Of a stretch of DNA of 64,000 nucleotides, positions 1 to 8,535 are shown piece after piece. The translations under genes and the position numbers were made by a program. Under the pieces are notes generated by a model. That model was not told where the DNA came from. It saw nothing but the letters and a program-made list of their open reading frames with translations, and made no database searches. Where the stretch lies: positions 62,001-126,000 of the forward strand of contig JASBSS010000035.1 in NCBI GenBank assembly GCA_030148805.1. Reading direction: 5' to 3'. Source of the DNA: Thiogranum sp. (GTDB lineage Bacteria > Pseudomonadota > Gammaproteobacteria > DSM-19610). Every line of letters starts with the position of its first letter. Positions within the stretch are counted from its first letter, which is position 1.

Positions 1-275
1 CCGATTATCGTGGATTTTACGAGTTCGGTCATGGGACGTAACTCAGTCGGGCCGTCAGGGCGCCTCGCGACCCTGTAGATAATGCTCTACGCTCATGACC
101 TTCTAAACATGCTGTGTTAAGTCCTGTTGGGCCACACAAGATGGACCCGTGTACATTATGGTGAGCAAACCTTTATCGAAGGGGGCTGGGCTGCTGAGCG
201 TTACGAACGCTGGTCATGACATCGCCACCAGGCATGCCATAGGAGATTCTTATGCAAAATGACTTGACTCCGCTG
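1..275. other. Non-coding stretch ending in the cut-off 5' end of a gene
   Basis: No intact gene is seen. At 241-254 an AGGAG ribosome binding site stands before ATG at 252 on the plus strand. That frame continues sensibly for only about eight codons before it runs into the truncated transposase at about 275, then stops at 297-299. It looks like the beginning of another gene, possibly a second transposase, cut off by the junction. The family cannot be named from so few codons. Confidence 0.35.
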
Positions 276-828
276 GTAGTCCGTTGTCGCAGACAATGAT
301 CTTCGGTAATCCGCGGCGCTCGGCCAGCTCATCAAGATAACGCGCCACGCGCTGCCCGGAGATCGAGGTATCGACCACCTGGCCGACACACTCGCGACTG
401 AAGTCATCGACGATGTTGAGTGTCCGGAAGCGTCTGCCACCCGCCAGTTGGTCGCTGAGAAAGTCCATAGACCAGCGCTCGTTGATGCCATTCGGAACCA
501 GCATCGGTATCCGTGGCCGCTTCAGCTTCTTGCGCTTCTTGGTGCGCACCTGAAGTCCTTCCTCGCAGTACAGTCGGTAGGTGCGTTTACGGTTCTGCAC
601 CAGTCCTTCGGTCTTAAGCATGTCGTGCAGGGTCGGATAGCCGTACTTCGGATACTGCTCGGCCAGCGCCTTCAGACGGTCTCGCAGCGCGCTGTCGTCC
701 GGCCGGCAAGACTGGTAACGCAGCACGGAGCGGGACAGCTCCAGGAGGCGACACGCCCGCCGCTCGGACAACCCCAGCTCGCTCACCACGTGACCGGCAG
801 CCAGCCTACGGACAGCGGGCGTTACCAT
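276..828 (-). pseudogene. IS3-family transposase OrfB, 3'-truncated
   Basis: OrfB of an IS3 element has an N-terminal HTH_21-type region and an rve integrase core with a DDE triad. Here the N-terminal region (SERRACRLLELSRSVLRYQ) and the first part of the core are present, with the first Asp in WSMDFLSD and the second in IIVCDNG. The sequence then leaves the family within one or two residues, so the segment with the catalytic Glu is missing. The last roughly nine residues before the stop at 250 belong to the flanking DNA. Not functional. Confidence 0.85.
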
Positions 829-1088
829 TTTTTTGAAGCGATCTCCTTGAGTGCCGCCTTGTCCAGCTCGGCCTCGGCCAGCAGTCGCTTCAAACGCGCG
901 TTCTCGGCCTCCAGTTCCCGCAGGCGCTTGGCCTCGGATACCTCCATGCCGCCGAACTTCGCCTTCCAGCGGTAGAGCGTGTTCTCCGTCACGCCATGGC
1001 GACGCGACAGGTCAGCCATCGCGGCGCCGGCCTCGTACTCCTTCAGGATCGAAATAATCTGTTCTTCGGTGTAACGCTTGCGCTTCAT
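822..1088 (-). CDS. IS3-family transposase OrfA
   Basis: A protein of 88 residues with the OrfA layout: an N-terminal helix-turn-helix (KRKRYTEEQIISILKEYEAG, then a recognition helix around GVTENTLYRWKAKFGG) followed by a leucine-zipper-like coiled coil (LRELEAENARLKRLLAEAEL). In this family OrfA binds the element ends and is fused to OrfB by programmed frameshifting. The ATG at 1088 was chosen because the HTH begins there. The last codons overlap the orfB start. OrfA itself looks intact, but its OrfB partner is truncated. Confidence 0.85.
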   Translation of the reverse strand: MKRKRYTEEQIISILKEYEAGAAMADLSRRHGVTENTLYRWKAKFGGMEVSEAKRLRELEAENARLKRLLAEAELDKAALKEIASKKW

Positions 1089-1319
1089 ATCGGGACCTCC
1101 CTGGGTCACAATTATAGGGAAATCCCACATACGACATGGCTCGGATTACGGGGGTACGGTCATCCTTATACTTAAAGATTTCCATAAGCTCGGATATTCT
1201 ATTAGATGCCATCTTTAAGAAGGGGGCATGATAAGGCACCGGATGCGATGCACAGATAACTCAAGAATAGCTTTTACTCATAGCGTATAATGCTTCCTTA
1301 TAAGCTCGTTCATCATAAA

Positions 1320-2228
1320 CTACTTCGTAAAAAGAACATTTTCGAAATCGCCATCGTACCCAAGCTCGTCAAAAAAGTACCCCAACATACTAATTGGATA
1401 CTCAACAAAGCGCCCTCTACGCATAACCCAATAGCTAGACCAATACCTGCCAGCCATATCGCAAAACATCTCCTTAGACACCCCTGCTCGCGCCATACCG
1501 TACGGCCATAACTCAGACATCACCGGGACATTAGTCCCTAATACCCGCTTCGCGCCTCGAAAGACATGTGCCTCATACCCTTGCACATCAACCCATATCA
1601 GCGAAATATTCTGTGTAAAATTTTCATCCACACTTTCCAACAATTTATCAAGTTGATCAGCCTTAACTTTGATGACTTCCCTGCGGGACTCGTTGTATAA
1701 TTCTGTTGCGCACCCACTATCCGAATCAACTCGTACGCGATGGTCACCAAAATTATCGCTGCTTAGTTCGAATTCCAGCGTTGCGTTACCATCGGAAACC
1801 GCGTACGGCAAAATAACGAAATTTTCCTCCAACCCATTTAGCGCGATGTTTTTTTGGAGTAATCTAAAGTTCCTTGGTTCAGGCTCAATAGCGATCGCCC
1901 GCTTCACTTCGCCCTCATTAAGCATACCAATGGATATAACACCATTATTTGCACCAACATCAAGCAATGTCCCCAAACCTTTAGAAGGAACTTTCTGAAC
2001 TTTCCTAAGCAGCTGCATAGTAGCTGTCACAAGCTCTTTTTCATATTCCCTATGACAATACAAGGACTTTCCTATAGGATCATCTGCTTTCATAGAAATA
2101 GTGAAAAGTCCTTGCTTAGTCGAAATTGTTGCCGACTCGCGGATTCGTCTATTTATCCCCCAAAGCAGGAGCCTATATTCAAAATATATTCGCTTTAAAA
2201 ATTTAGGCACGATCCAAAACAATCTCAT
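1320..2228 (-). CDS. FkbM family methyltransferase
   Basis: A protein of 302 residues with a class I SAM-dependent methyltransferase core of FkbM type. The glycine-rich SAM loop reads LLDVGANNGVISIG (about residues 95-110), followed by the acidic strand end AIAIEPEPRN and a later IWVDVQGYEAHVFRGA block typical of FkbM proteins. The family methylates hydroxyl groups on sugars or secondary metabolites and is common in polysaccharide clusters. The neighbouring GT4 gene and asparagine-synthase remnant support a role in modifying a surface glycan. The gene is AT-richer than the chromosome around it and is bracketed by IS remnants, which suggests horizontal transfer. The substrate cannot be predicted. 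Confidence 0.8.
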   Translation of the reverse strand: MRLFWIVPKFLKRIYFEYRLLLWGINRRIRESATISTKQGLFTISMKADDPIGKSLYCHREYEKELVTATMQLLRKVQKVPSKGLGTLLDVGANNGVISIGMLNEGEVKRAIAIEPEPRNFRLLQKNIALNGLEENFVILPYAVSDGNATLEFELSSDNFGDHRVRVDSDSGCATELYNESRREVIKVKADQLDKLLESVDENFTQNISLIWVDVQGYEAHVFRGAKRVLGTNVPVMSELWPYGMARAGVSKEMFCDMAGRYWSSYWVMRRGRFVEYPISMLGYFFDELGYDGDFENVLFTK

Positions 2229-2402
2229 CTACTTAACCTTCTCAATTGCAACTGATATCATGTCTATCACATTCAAAACAAAGCATCTTTAACTGCGATC
2301 TACATGAATAGCCCACGTAGTCGGTATTTAAACGCGCCCAATCGGGGCTCAAGCAATTCTCGCCCACTCTAAAAATACCATGATTATAGTTTGATAACAT
2401 AT

Positions 2403-3503
2403 TCAAGGATCTTCACCGTACAACGCTCGATTAAGAATCGCGCGGCACCGCCGTTTGAAGTTATTATTTGAAAAATAATCGAGTCCTTCTGGAACAAATC
2501 CAGTCCGCCCGTGTAATGCTTGGATGATCGCCGATTTAATCTCATATGGACTGTCAGGGTTCACTATGGATCCTAGTTCACCACCTCGCACTGCTTCCCG
2601 CCCACCATCAGCTGCACTTGCCACGACAGGAATACCACAAGCCATCGCTTCTAGCAGAACAATTCCAAATCCTTCGCCATGACTCGGCATCACATAAACA
2701 TCAGCTAATCGATAGTGTTCAATTTTCTTTTCTTCTAGAATATAACCGGTGAATATCACGCTTTGCTGCAACCCTTGGTTCCTTACCTTTTCTTCAAGCC
2801 TTGGTCGATCGTCTCCATCGCCACACACCAAGTAGACAGCATCGGGAATTTCTTGCAATACGAGGTGCATGACATCAATCACCTCATCAAAACCTTTATA
2901 CCTCTCGTCTGCGGAAATCCTTCCTAAAGTCATGAGTACCGACTTATTTTCCACACCATAGCGTTTAACGAGGTTTGCAGATCTCTCCCCTGGCTTGAAT
3001 GTGTCAACGTCTATCGTATTTGGCAGTATGGAAATTCTTTTTTCTGGCACAGGTGCCCAGCGGGCAAATCGTCGCTTCGTTAATTCGCTAACGGAAACCG
3101 ACATATCAACGTGCCGCAGCAAGTAGTGATATATTCTGCCACCCACCGCCTCCCATACGTCAATACCGTGCATAATCATCATAAGACGAGCATTAGTTAT
3201 CTTTTTTGCTAGATACGCGATGGGCAGAAGGTTTATATGGCCACAAACAACCAAGTCAAAATCCGGGGCCTTAAGCACTACCGACAGGACACTAAAAACA
3301 TACTTGGCCTTACCACCCACACCACCTGTAATGTAGGTCACGCCTTCCGGTAACTCTCCCAATTCACCCGACACCAACCTCGGAAGCGCGACCACCTCTA
3401 CACAATTCGGATGTGAGCATATTGCCGTTATAAGATCTCTGTTGTACTTTGCAATGCCTCCGTAGCCACCAAAAGCATCAGTCGTCAGAACCAGTACTCT
3501 CAC
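2403..3503 (-). CDS. GT4 family glycosyltransferase
   Basis: A protein of 366 residues with a GT-B fold. The N-terminal Rossmann domain begins MRVLVLTTDAFGGYGGIAKY, with the glycine-rich acceptor loop. The C-terminal domain has LGRISADERYKGFDEV and the nucleotide-sugar-binding EX7E region in HGEGFGIVLLEAMACGIPVV. GT4 enzymes are retaining transferases that extend cell-surface glycans. The GTG start at 3503 overlaps the stop of the upstream asparagine-synthase remnant (GTGA), so the two were once translationally coupled. Base composition and the IS neighbours match the transferred patch. Donor and acceptor are unknown. Confidence 0.85.
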   Translation of the reverse strand: MRVLVLTTDAFGGYGGIAKYNRDLITAICSHPNCVEVVALPRLVSGELGELPEGVTYITGGVGGKAKYVFSVLSVVLKAPDFDLVVCGHINLLPIAYLAKKITNARLMMIMHGIDVWEAVGGRIYHYLLRHVDMSVSVSELTKRRFARWAPVPEKRISILPNTIDVDTFKPGERSANLVKRYGVENKSVLMTLGRISADERYKGFDEVIDVMHLVLQEIPDAVYLVCGDGDDRPRLEEKVRNQGLQQSVIFTGYILEEKKIEHYRLADVYVMPSHGEGFGIVLLEAMACGIPVVASAADGGREAVRGGELGSIVNPDSPYEIKSAIIQALHGRTGFVPEGLDYFSNNNFKRRCRAILNRALYGEDP

Positions 3504-3645
3504 TTTCTCACCAGCGAATTATGCAACTCAACTGCCCACGCCCTTAATCCGCGCGAGCTTACGATATCTTCGCCATGCAGCCACTCGCGTACTGGAACGG
3601 AAAAACCCGTTCTGGACCGGTTTAACACCTCGCTCGGTAGGATCT
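3500..3645 (-). pseudogene. 3' end of an asparagine-synthase-like gene
   Basis: Translating the minus strand gives about 48 residues ending at the TGA at 3500-3502. They include LPSEVLNRSRTGFSVPVREW and then RGLRAWAVELHNSL. This matches the C-terminal tail of glutamine-hydrolysing asparagine synthases (AsnB/XrtA-cluster type), where a basic, KTGF-VP-REWL-like motif is typical. Upstream the frame runs into truncated transposase orfB at about 3645-3655, so only the tail is left. Asparagine-synthase-like enzymes are frequent in exopolysaccharide and exosortase loci, which fits the adjoining GT4 and FkbM genes. Confidence 0.6.
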
Positions 3646-4161
3646 TGCACCCGATTCTTGCCACAGGTCTCGCCGGTGTCCTTCATGTCCTGGGTGATAT
3701 TGCGATAGCCATACGCAAAACCACTCTCGATCCAGAACTGTTTGATCTGGCCAAGCAACCGATTGTCTTCTATCGCGCGCCGACTCTCCGGTTGCCTGAG
3801 CCAGGCATAAAAACCACTACGCTCAATATCCAACACACGACACATGGCAGATACCGAATATTTGTTGAGTCGCGACTTTGTGAACGCGTACTCGCTCGCG
3901 AAGTACGCCGCGGCTTGCTTTAATATGCCCCGCTCCTCCGTCACGCGACTCAGATCCGCTTTGAGCCGTCTCAGCTCGTTCTGCTGCGCCGTGATCGTTT
4001 GGTGCTGGCCCCCTCTCATCTCCGTATCGCTTGATCCAGTCATACAGGCTCTTGGCTGTGATACCAAGGCGACCGGCAACCTCGCCGACCTTGTACCCGC
4101 GATCTGTCACCTGCTTGACCGCTTCGATCTTGAATTCTTCCGAATAGCGCTTCCCGCTCAT
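3646..4161 (-). pseudogene. IS3-family transposase OrfAB remnant
   Basis: The reading frame from 4161 begins MSGKRYSEEFKIEAVKQV, a typical IS3-group OrfA helix-turn-helix that runs to SLYDWIKRYGD. It then shifts frame at about 4010-4025, and the coiled coil (QQNELRRLKADLSRVTEERG) continues in the neighbouring frame. That frame also carries the OrfB N-terminus (NKYSVSAMCRVLDIERSGFY) up to CGKNRV, where homology ends. The catalytic core of OrfB is entirely absent. Confidence 0.75.
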
Positions 4162-4195
4162 GTCTGTACTTCTCTGAGTGCGTTATTGTAACGCT
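3646..4195 (-). mobile_element. Truncated, frameshifted IS3-family element
   Basis: A second IS3-family remnant, different in sequence from the one at 276-1130. OrfA starts at 4161 and orfB is cut off after about 60 residues by the asparagine-synthase-like tail. The end beside orfA lies near 4165-4195. The opposite end is missing, so the insertion was followed by a deletion that fused it to the neighbouring gene. Confidence 0.75.
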
Positions 4196-4254
4196 CTCAG
4201 CTGTGTACGATACTAGGGGCTTGCCAGTATAGCCATTCCTTACGCTTGTGGCCC

Positions 4255-4387
4255 GACTGTCAGGTAAATACCATCACTGTTCACATAGTTGAAGCGTCGA
4301 AGAATCCTTCTATAACTCAACCAGGGGCGGTATGGCCACTTTCTAGTTTCTCAGACCAACTGTCAGGGGAAACGATCACTGTTCATA
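4255..4387. repeat. Two imperfect direct repeats about 100 bp apart
   Basis: ACTGTCAGGTAAATACCATC plus ACTGTTCACAT (4256-4285) recurs as ACTGTCAGGGGAAACGATC plus ACTGTTCATAT (4359-4387). Both copies share an ACTGTCAGG block and an ATCACTGTTCA block. Several IS families, notably IS21, carry multiple short terminal repeats of this kind, so this may be the end of a lost element. The second copy reaches the stop codon of the membrane-protein gene. Confidence 0.5.
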
Positions 4388-5210
4388 TCTTCTTTATAGA
4401 CTCGACCAACGTCTCAAGTTTCTGCTGCAATTCCTGCACTTTTATTTCTTCCGGGCCCTCGCTCTGTATAATTTCATATAAGATATTCGATATATCACTG
4501 CCTTCAATTACTAGCCTACTTTCTACTTTCTGACCATCGCTTTTACTTACGCTTGTACTTATGGTCTTCCAGTTCGCTGTTTCACTAGTGGTTGGAATAT
4601 CATCTTCAAGCTTCATGTAATAGCGCTTGGCACCGGTCAGGACAATATACTCTAGCGAGCCATCCGATTTTGCGTAGTACTCATGTATTGCACCCCTGTA
4701 CATCAAGACTTTCTCACTATCTTGGATTTTGGTTAATACGTAAACAAGAACAACTTTGTTATCGCCTCCAGATATCTCATTTATCCAATTGTGCTTGCTG
4801 AATGTTGGCCACCGACCCGACTTCGCTCTGCTATACCAAAAGGACCCAGAGATATATCCGAGCCACGAAGTTAGTATAATGTACAGAAATATGCTAAACC
4901 GGTTGCTAGAAAAATTACTTGATAGTTTACCGAGCATCTTGCCGTCTATTTCAGATTGCACAGACAAAAATACCAGATTGATATCGATTTTCTTAATGAA
5001 AGGCAAGAGGTTGGGCAGCCATGCATCAATAAAAAGATAGTATCCGCCATGAATAGCTAGAGCGGCGGACAGAGCGAGTACGATTGGGATAGTTGGGCTA
5101 CTAAGGGCAGCGCCCTGAGAGCGCCGCTCGTGGTAAAACAAGCTAAAAATAAAAAAGAAACCGGGAAGGAGAAATACTAGGACTACTATCGTTGCCCAAG
5201 CTATAGACAT
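4383..5210 (-). CDS. Membrane protein of unknown function
   Basis: A protein of 275 residues that I cannot assign with confidence. Three hydrophobic segments are visible at about residues 5-25 (ending LLPGFFFIFSLFY), 38-60 and 105-126. They are followed by a soluble C-terminal part with several beta-rich stretches and a charged helical tail (QELQQKLETLVESIKK) that could form a coiled coil. The layout of a short membrane anchor with a cytoplasmic domain resembles DUF6338-type proteins, but this is only an impression. The 64-residue gene ends 38 bp upstream, so the two probably form an operon. Low GC content matches the surrounding accessory patch. Confidence 0.65.
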   Translation of the reverse strand: MSIAWATIVVLVFLLPGFFFIFSLFYHERRSQGAALSSPTIPIVLALSAALAIHGGYYLFIDAWLPNLLPFIKKIDINLVFLSVQSEIDGKMLGKLSSNFSSNRFSIFLYIILTSWLGYISGSFWYSRAKSGRWPTFSKHNWINEISGGDNKVVLVYVLTKIQDSEKVLMYRGAIHEYYAKSDGSLEYIVLTGAKRYYMKLEDDIPTTSETANWKTISTSVSKSDGQKVESRLVIEGSDISNILYEIIQSEGPEEIKVQELQQKLETLVESIKKI

Positions 5211-5248
5211 AATCCCTGTCTATATTTCCTAGTCTTTCATATTGTGAC

Positions 5249-5443
5249 TTAGGCGACGGCTTGATCTTGCTTATGTTCGCGTATATATCGGATAACGCCT
5301 TCGATAGCCGCCATGCTTTCGCTTTGGGGTTGCGCCGGGGGCTCCGCATTAAGTAATGCCTCGCGCACTAGATCAATATCACCGTCCGCTTCCCTTAAAT
5401 AGAAATCAAGCAATACTTCTTGCTGTTCAGTCATTGCTCGCAT
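5249..5443 (-). CDS. Small acidic protein of unknown function
   Basis: A 64-residue, mostly helical, acidic protein (LREADGDIDLVREALLNAEP in the middle). A GGGAG ribosome binding site lies about 8 bases upstream of the ATG at 5443. It precedes the unknown membrane protein by 38 bp on the same strand. The two may be co-expressed partners, for instance a small regulator or antitoxin-like protein with a membrane effector, but no known domain is recognised. Confidence 0.5.
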   Translation of the reverse strand: MRAMTEQQEVLLDFYLREADGDIDLVREALLNAEPPAQPQSESMAAIEGVIRYIREHKQDQAVA

Positions 5444-5738
5444 AATTAGGCTCCCTGACTAGCTTCAACGGTAATCTTACCCACGGGACAATCTCTTGCC
5501 TATCTAAAACTATCGACCACTAGGCTTCTACGCTTAACGAGTAGTAATGCCTTTTCACCAAAAAATCAAATTAAATTAATATGTTGGCTAGAGTTGCACA
5601 TTAACTTTACTCTGCGAAGATGCGCCCTAACCCTATATTTTCATTGCAAATTTGTCAATCTCTACTCTATACAAAAACACTGCGCAATTCTTGTTCTAGA
5701 TCCGGCCTATCATCTTCTCTAAAAGCGTATTCATCACC

Positions 5739-6072
5739 TCACAACGTTACGCGGAAATTTCCATGTTCGGGCAGCCTCCCGACTACTTCATAGCCTTCCA
5801 CCGACGGCTCCACCGTGGGTGGGTTTAGTGGGTTCCAGCGGTCAGGGTAGTTGAGGTGGCGTGGCACGTTCTTGGGCAAAGCAATCAGACTGACCACAGC
5901 GTCTATGCAGTCCTTGCTCCCGCCTGCGGGTCTCGTTACCTTGGCGGTCTTCTCATCGACGTTCAGCGCCAACAGCTCCTTGACGGTCTTGGGATGACTG
6001 GCGATGCTGACATTGCCCTCTGTCAGGGTGTTCAGGAATCGGAAATCTGCTCCACCATGTAGCCGTAGGGTA
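5739..6072 (-). pseudogene. Decayed gene fragment, possibly phage terminase large subunit C-terminus
   Basis: An open frame of about 110 codons ends at 5739 and is closed upstream by a stop at about 6075, with no convincing ATG start. It contains EKTAKVTRPAGGSKDCIDAV. This resembles the last nuclease motif of T4-type phage terminases, where a basic strand is followed by GGSKD-x-x-DAV. The distal tail (PRHLNYPDRWNPLNPPTVEP) is proline-rich. The fragment lies between unknown accessory genes and ldhA. The terminase call rests on that one motif; the fragment could belong to another family. The rest of 5444-6148 shows no gene. Confidence 0.35.
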
Positions 6073-6148
6073 CCATCTGTTCACGCATATAGCCGTCTGG
6101 CGCGCCATTTTGGCTTCGGGATCCTTCCACCGACGTGGTTCCCAGTCG

Positions 6149-7144
6149 CTAGACTGCGCCTAACCTATTGGCCGGCTCGCCCCCTTGCTCGAAATCCGTC
6201 ATAGCCTGCAACGTGGTCTCGGCGATGTTGGCCAGCGCGTCGGCGGTGAAAAACCCTTGATGCGCGGTGACCAGCACGTTGGGAAAGGTCAGCAAGCGCT
6301 CGAAGACGTCGTCCTGGATGATCTCGCTCGACAGGTCTTCGAAAAACAGTTCGCTTTCCTCTTCGTAGACATCCAGCCCCAGGTAACCGATCTTCCTGTC
6401 CTTCAGGGCGCGGATGATGGCGTTGGTGTCCAGCACGACCCCGCGGCTGGTGTTGATCAGCATGACGTTGTCCTTCATCTGCGCCAGCGCGGCGGCGTCT
6501 ATCATATGGTAGGTATCGCGGGTCGCTGGACAATGCAGACTGATGACGTCGGCCGCCGCGAACAGCTCGGCCTTGTCGACGTAGCGGACGCCGGCGCGTT
6601 GGCACTCGGCGTCCGGCACCGGGTCGTGCGCCAGCACCTGCATGCCGAAGCCCTTGAGGATGCGCGCGACGATCGCGCCGATGTTGCCGGTGCCGATGAC
6701 ACCGGCGGTGCGCCCGGCGAGATCGAAACCCAGCAGGCCGTCGAGGGAAAAATTCCCGTCGCGCACCCGGCAATAGGCCCGGTGGATTTTCCGATTCAGC
6801 GCCAGGATCAGACACAAGGTGTGCTCGGCCACGGCGTGCGGCGAGTAGGCCGGCACCCGCACCAGGGTGAGACCCAGTTGGCGGGCGGCCGCGACGTCCA
6901 CGTTATCGTAGCCGGCGCAGCGCAACGCGATCAGCTTCACGCCCGCGGCGTGCAACCGGGTCAGCATCGCCTGGTCGAGCAGGTCGTTGACGAACACGCA
7001 GACCGCCGGCTCATCGCGCACCAGGTCCGCGGTGGTGGTATTCAGTCGGGATTCGACGAAGCGCAACTCGTGACCGAAGCGTCGGTTGGCGTCGACGAAT
7101 GAGCGTTCGTCGTAAGGCTTGGCACTGAAAAAAAGCGTCTTCAT
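6149..7144 (-). CDS. ldhA: D-lactate dehydrogenase (2-hydroxyacid dehydrogenase)
   Basis: A protein of 331 residues, normal for the fermentative D-lactate dehydrogenase family, which reduces pyruvate to D-lactate with NADH in the cytoplasm. It begins MKTLFFSAKPYDERSF, as LdhA proteins do. The NAD-binding GTGNIG motif is near residue 150. The catalytic residues of the family are present: Arg in INTSRGVVLD, Glu in LDVYEEESELFFED and His in VTAHQGFFTADAL. It probably stands alone; the DUF1622 gene upstream on the same strand ends 45 bp before it. Confidence in LdhA rather than another 2-hydroxyacid dehydrogenase is fairly high. Confidence 0.88.
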   Translation of the reverse strand: MKTLFFSAKPYDERSFVDANRRFGHELRFVESRLNTTTADLVRDEPAVCVFVNDLLDQAMLTRLHAAGVKLIALRCAGYDNVDVAAARQLGLTLVRVPAYSPHAVAEHTLCLILALNRKIHRAYCRVRDGNFSLDGLLGFDLAGRTAGVIGTGNIGAIVARILKGFGMQVLAHDPVPDAECQRAGVRYVDKAELFAAADVISLHCPATRDTYHMIDAAALAQMKDNVMLINTSRGVVLDTNAIIRALKDRKIGYLGLDVYEEESELFFEDLSSEIIQDDVFERLLTFPNVLVTAHQGFFTADALANIAETTLQAMTDFEQGGEPANRLGAV

Positions 7145-7189
7145 GGCAAGCGCCTCCCCGGCTGTCCGGATCGCGCGGTGCGACCCTCG

Positions 7190-7549
7190 TCAATCCCGTC
7201 GCGCCAGGGCGGCTTCGCCCTGCCACGGCCAGCGGCCCTCCACCTCCAGGTGCAGGGTCAGGCTGAGGAACGCGCGCACGATAATGATCAAACCCAGGAT
7301 GGCGACGTTTTCCAGCGTGTCGGCCACCACCACGGTGCGGATGATGTCGCCGGCGATCAGGAACTCTAGGCCGAGAATGATGGATCGCCCCAGCTGCCGC
7401 CGGTAACAACGATAGGCCACGCCCTCGGCGCGGGCGCGGACCGTGCGCAAAAACACCAGCGACGAGATGGCCGAGCCGATCACGATCACCAGCACCCCTA
7501 CCGCCTCGATGGCATAACCGGCGATCGAAATGATGTCTGTAAACTGCAT
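7190..7549 (-). CDS. DUF1622 family membrane protein
   Basis: A protein of 119 residues with three likely membrane helices, around residues 10-35, 57-78 and 80-100. The family signature area includes RSIILGLEFLIAGDIIRTVV. DUF1622 proteins are small inner-membrane proteins of unknown function. The ATG at 7549 was preferred over the further upstream in-frame start because the hydrophobic N-terminus begins there (MQFTDIISIAGYAIEAVGVL). The gene may be cotranscribed with ldhA. Confidence 0.75.
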   Translation of the reverse strand: MQFTDIISIAGYAIEAVGVLVIVIGSAISSLVFLRTVRARAEGVAYRCYRRQLGRSIILGLEFLIAGDIIRTVVVADTLENVAILGLIIIVRAFLSLTLHLEVEGRWPWQGEAALARRD

Positions 7550-7650
7550 GGGCTTGCCCCTTGGTGCGCTAGCGCCTGTGAATTGCGCCGGTGCGCTGCG
7601 CCCGACCGGCGACACTGCGGATGCTGGCATTCACTGCTGGTGCTGACGGG

Positions 7651-8082
7651 CTAGTCCCGACGCCGCTGCCGGCCCGGTTCGTAGGCCTCGAAGCGTGGCA
7701 GCGCGGCATCCAGCTCGTCCCAATTGGCCCTGGAGCCGACAAAAATATGCGCCGTCGGGCGCTCGGTGATGGCGCTGTCGATGCTGCCCAGGCGCACCCG
7801 CACCCAGTCGGCGACCGACCGCCTTTTACTGATTATAGGCGAACCGCAGTGGCGGCAGAAAAACTTCACCTGATCGGGATCGGACGCATAACCGCTCAGC
7901 TCGCTCTCGCCGGCGAGAAAAACGAAATCCGCGGCCCGGACGTTGCCATTGGTGGCGTACGCACTACCCTGGGCCTTGCGGCATTGGGAACAGTGACAGC
8001 AGACGATGTCCTCGATCGCCCCCTTGATCTCAAAGCGGACCCGACCGCAAAGGCAACCCCCCCGATAGGCCCGCTGATTCAT
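7651..8082 (-). CDS. GFA / CENP-V domain protein
   Basis: A protein of 143 residues of the GFA family (glutathione-dependent formaldehyde-activating enzyme-like fold), which binds zinc through conserved cysteines. Visible ligands are in GGCLCGRVRFE near the start, then CCHCSQCRK and FFCRHCGSP. Most members have no proven substrate; a thiol- or aldehyde-linked reaction is the usual guess. The ATG at 8082 was chosen because the domain starts directly after it, while the longer frame is Arg/Pro-rich and unlike the family. Confidence 0.82.
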   Translation of the reverse strand: MNQRAYRGGCLCGRVRFEIKGAIEDIVCCHCSQCRKAQGSAYATNGNVRAADFVFLAGESELSGYASDPDQVKFFCRHCGSPIISKRRSVADWVRVRLGSIDSAITERPTAHIFVGSRANWDELDAALPRFEAYEPGRQRRRD

Positions 8083-8535
8083 AGACGACCGCCACGTCCG
8101 CGCCTGGATACCATGAGCGGGAAGGATAACACGGCGGCCGGGCGGCAGGCGCGCGTGCGCCTTGCGCCGCTGCCCACCCCTCGTCCCAGGCTCCAGGCGG
8201 CGAATGTATGTACACGTTCCGCCTCGCGGCGCGCCGGGGGGCCGCAAGCGCCGTATTCGTGACGCCTCACCCCCCGACGGCCCCGTTGGCCCTCGCCGAG
8301 CGCGCCGCGAACCTAAGTGACCGATAAAACCGGAATTATTTCGGGTTTCCCTTATAGACTAAGTGAATTACTGTGTGGAATAGTCAGTTACGTACTGGCA
8401 AGGAATTCCAGAAATCGGTTCCACGCAGCCGTTTCGATGACAAGAGAAGTGTCAGCCAAGACCTATGGACAGCCGTAACCGACGTCAATGCCACAGCCCG
8501 CTCATTTAAAATGGCCAGCGGGGGGCTGACTTTCT
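8083..8535. other. Intergenic region between divergent genes
   Basis: About 450 bp without a convincing gene, separating the minus-strand GFA gene from the plus-strand kinase. The part at 8330-8400 is AT-richer and probably carries the promoter of the kinase-regulator pair, but no clear -35/-10 or -24/-12 pair could be fixed. Confidence 0.5.

Larger units (their letters stand above)
276..1130 (-). mobile_element. Truncated IS3-family element (IS407-like)
   Basis: The element holds orfA and a 3'-truncated orfB in the usual overlapping IS3 arrangement. The transposase sequence resembles the IS407 subgroup. The orfA-side end lies near 1100-1130, in TGTGGGATTTCCCT-like sequence just before the orfA start. 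The other end is lost: orfB breaks off just after its second catalytic Asp, at about 276. No matching terminal inverted repeat or target duplication can be shown, so the element should be immobile by itself. Confidence 0.8.
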
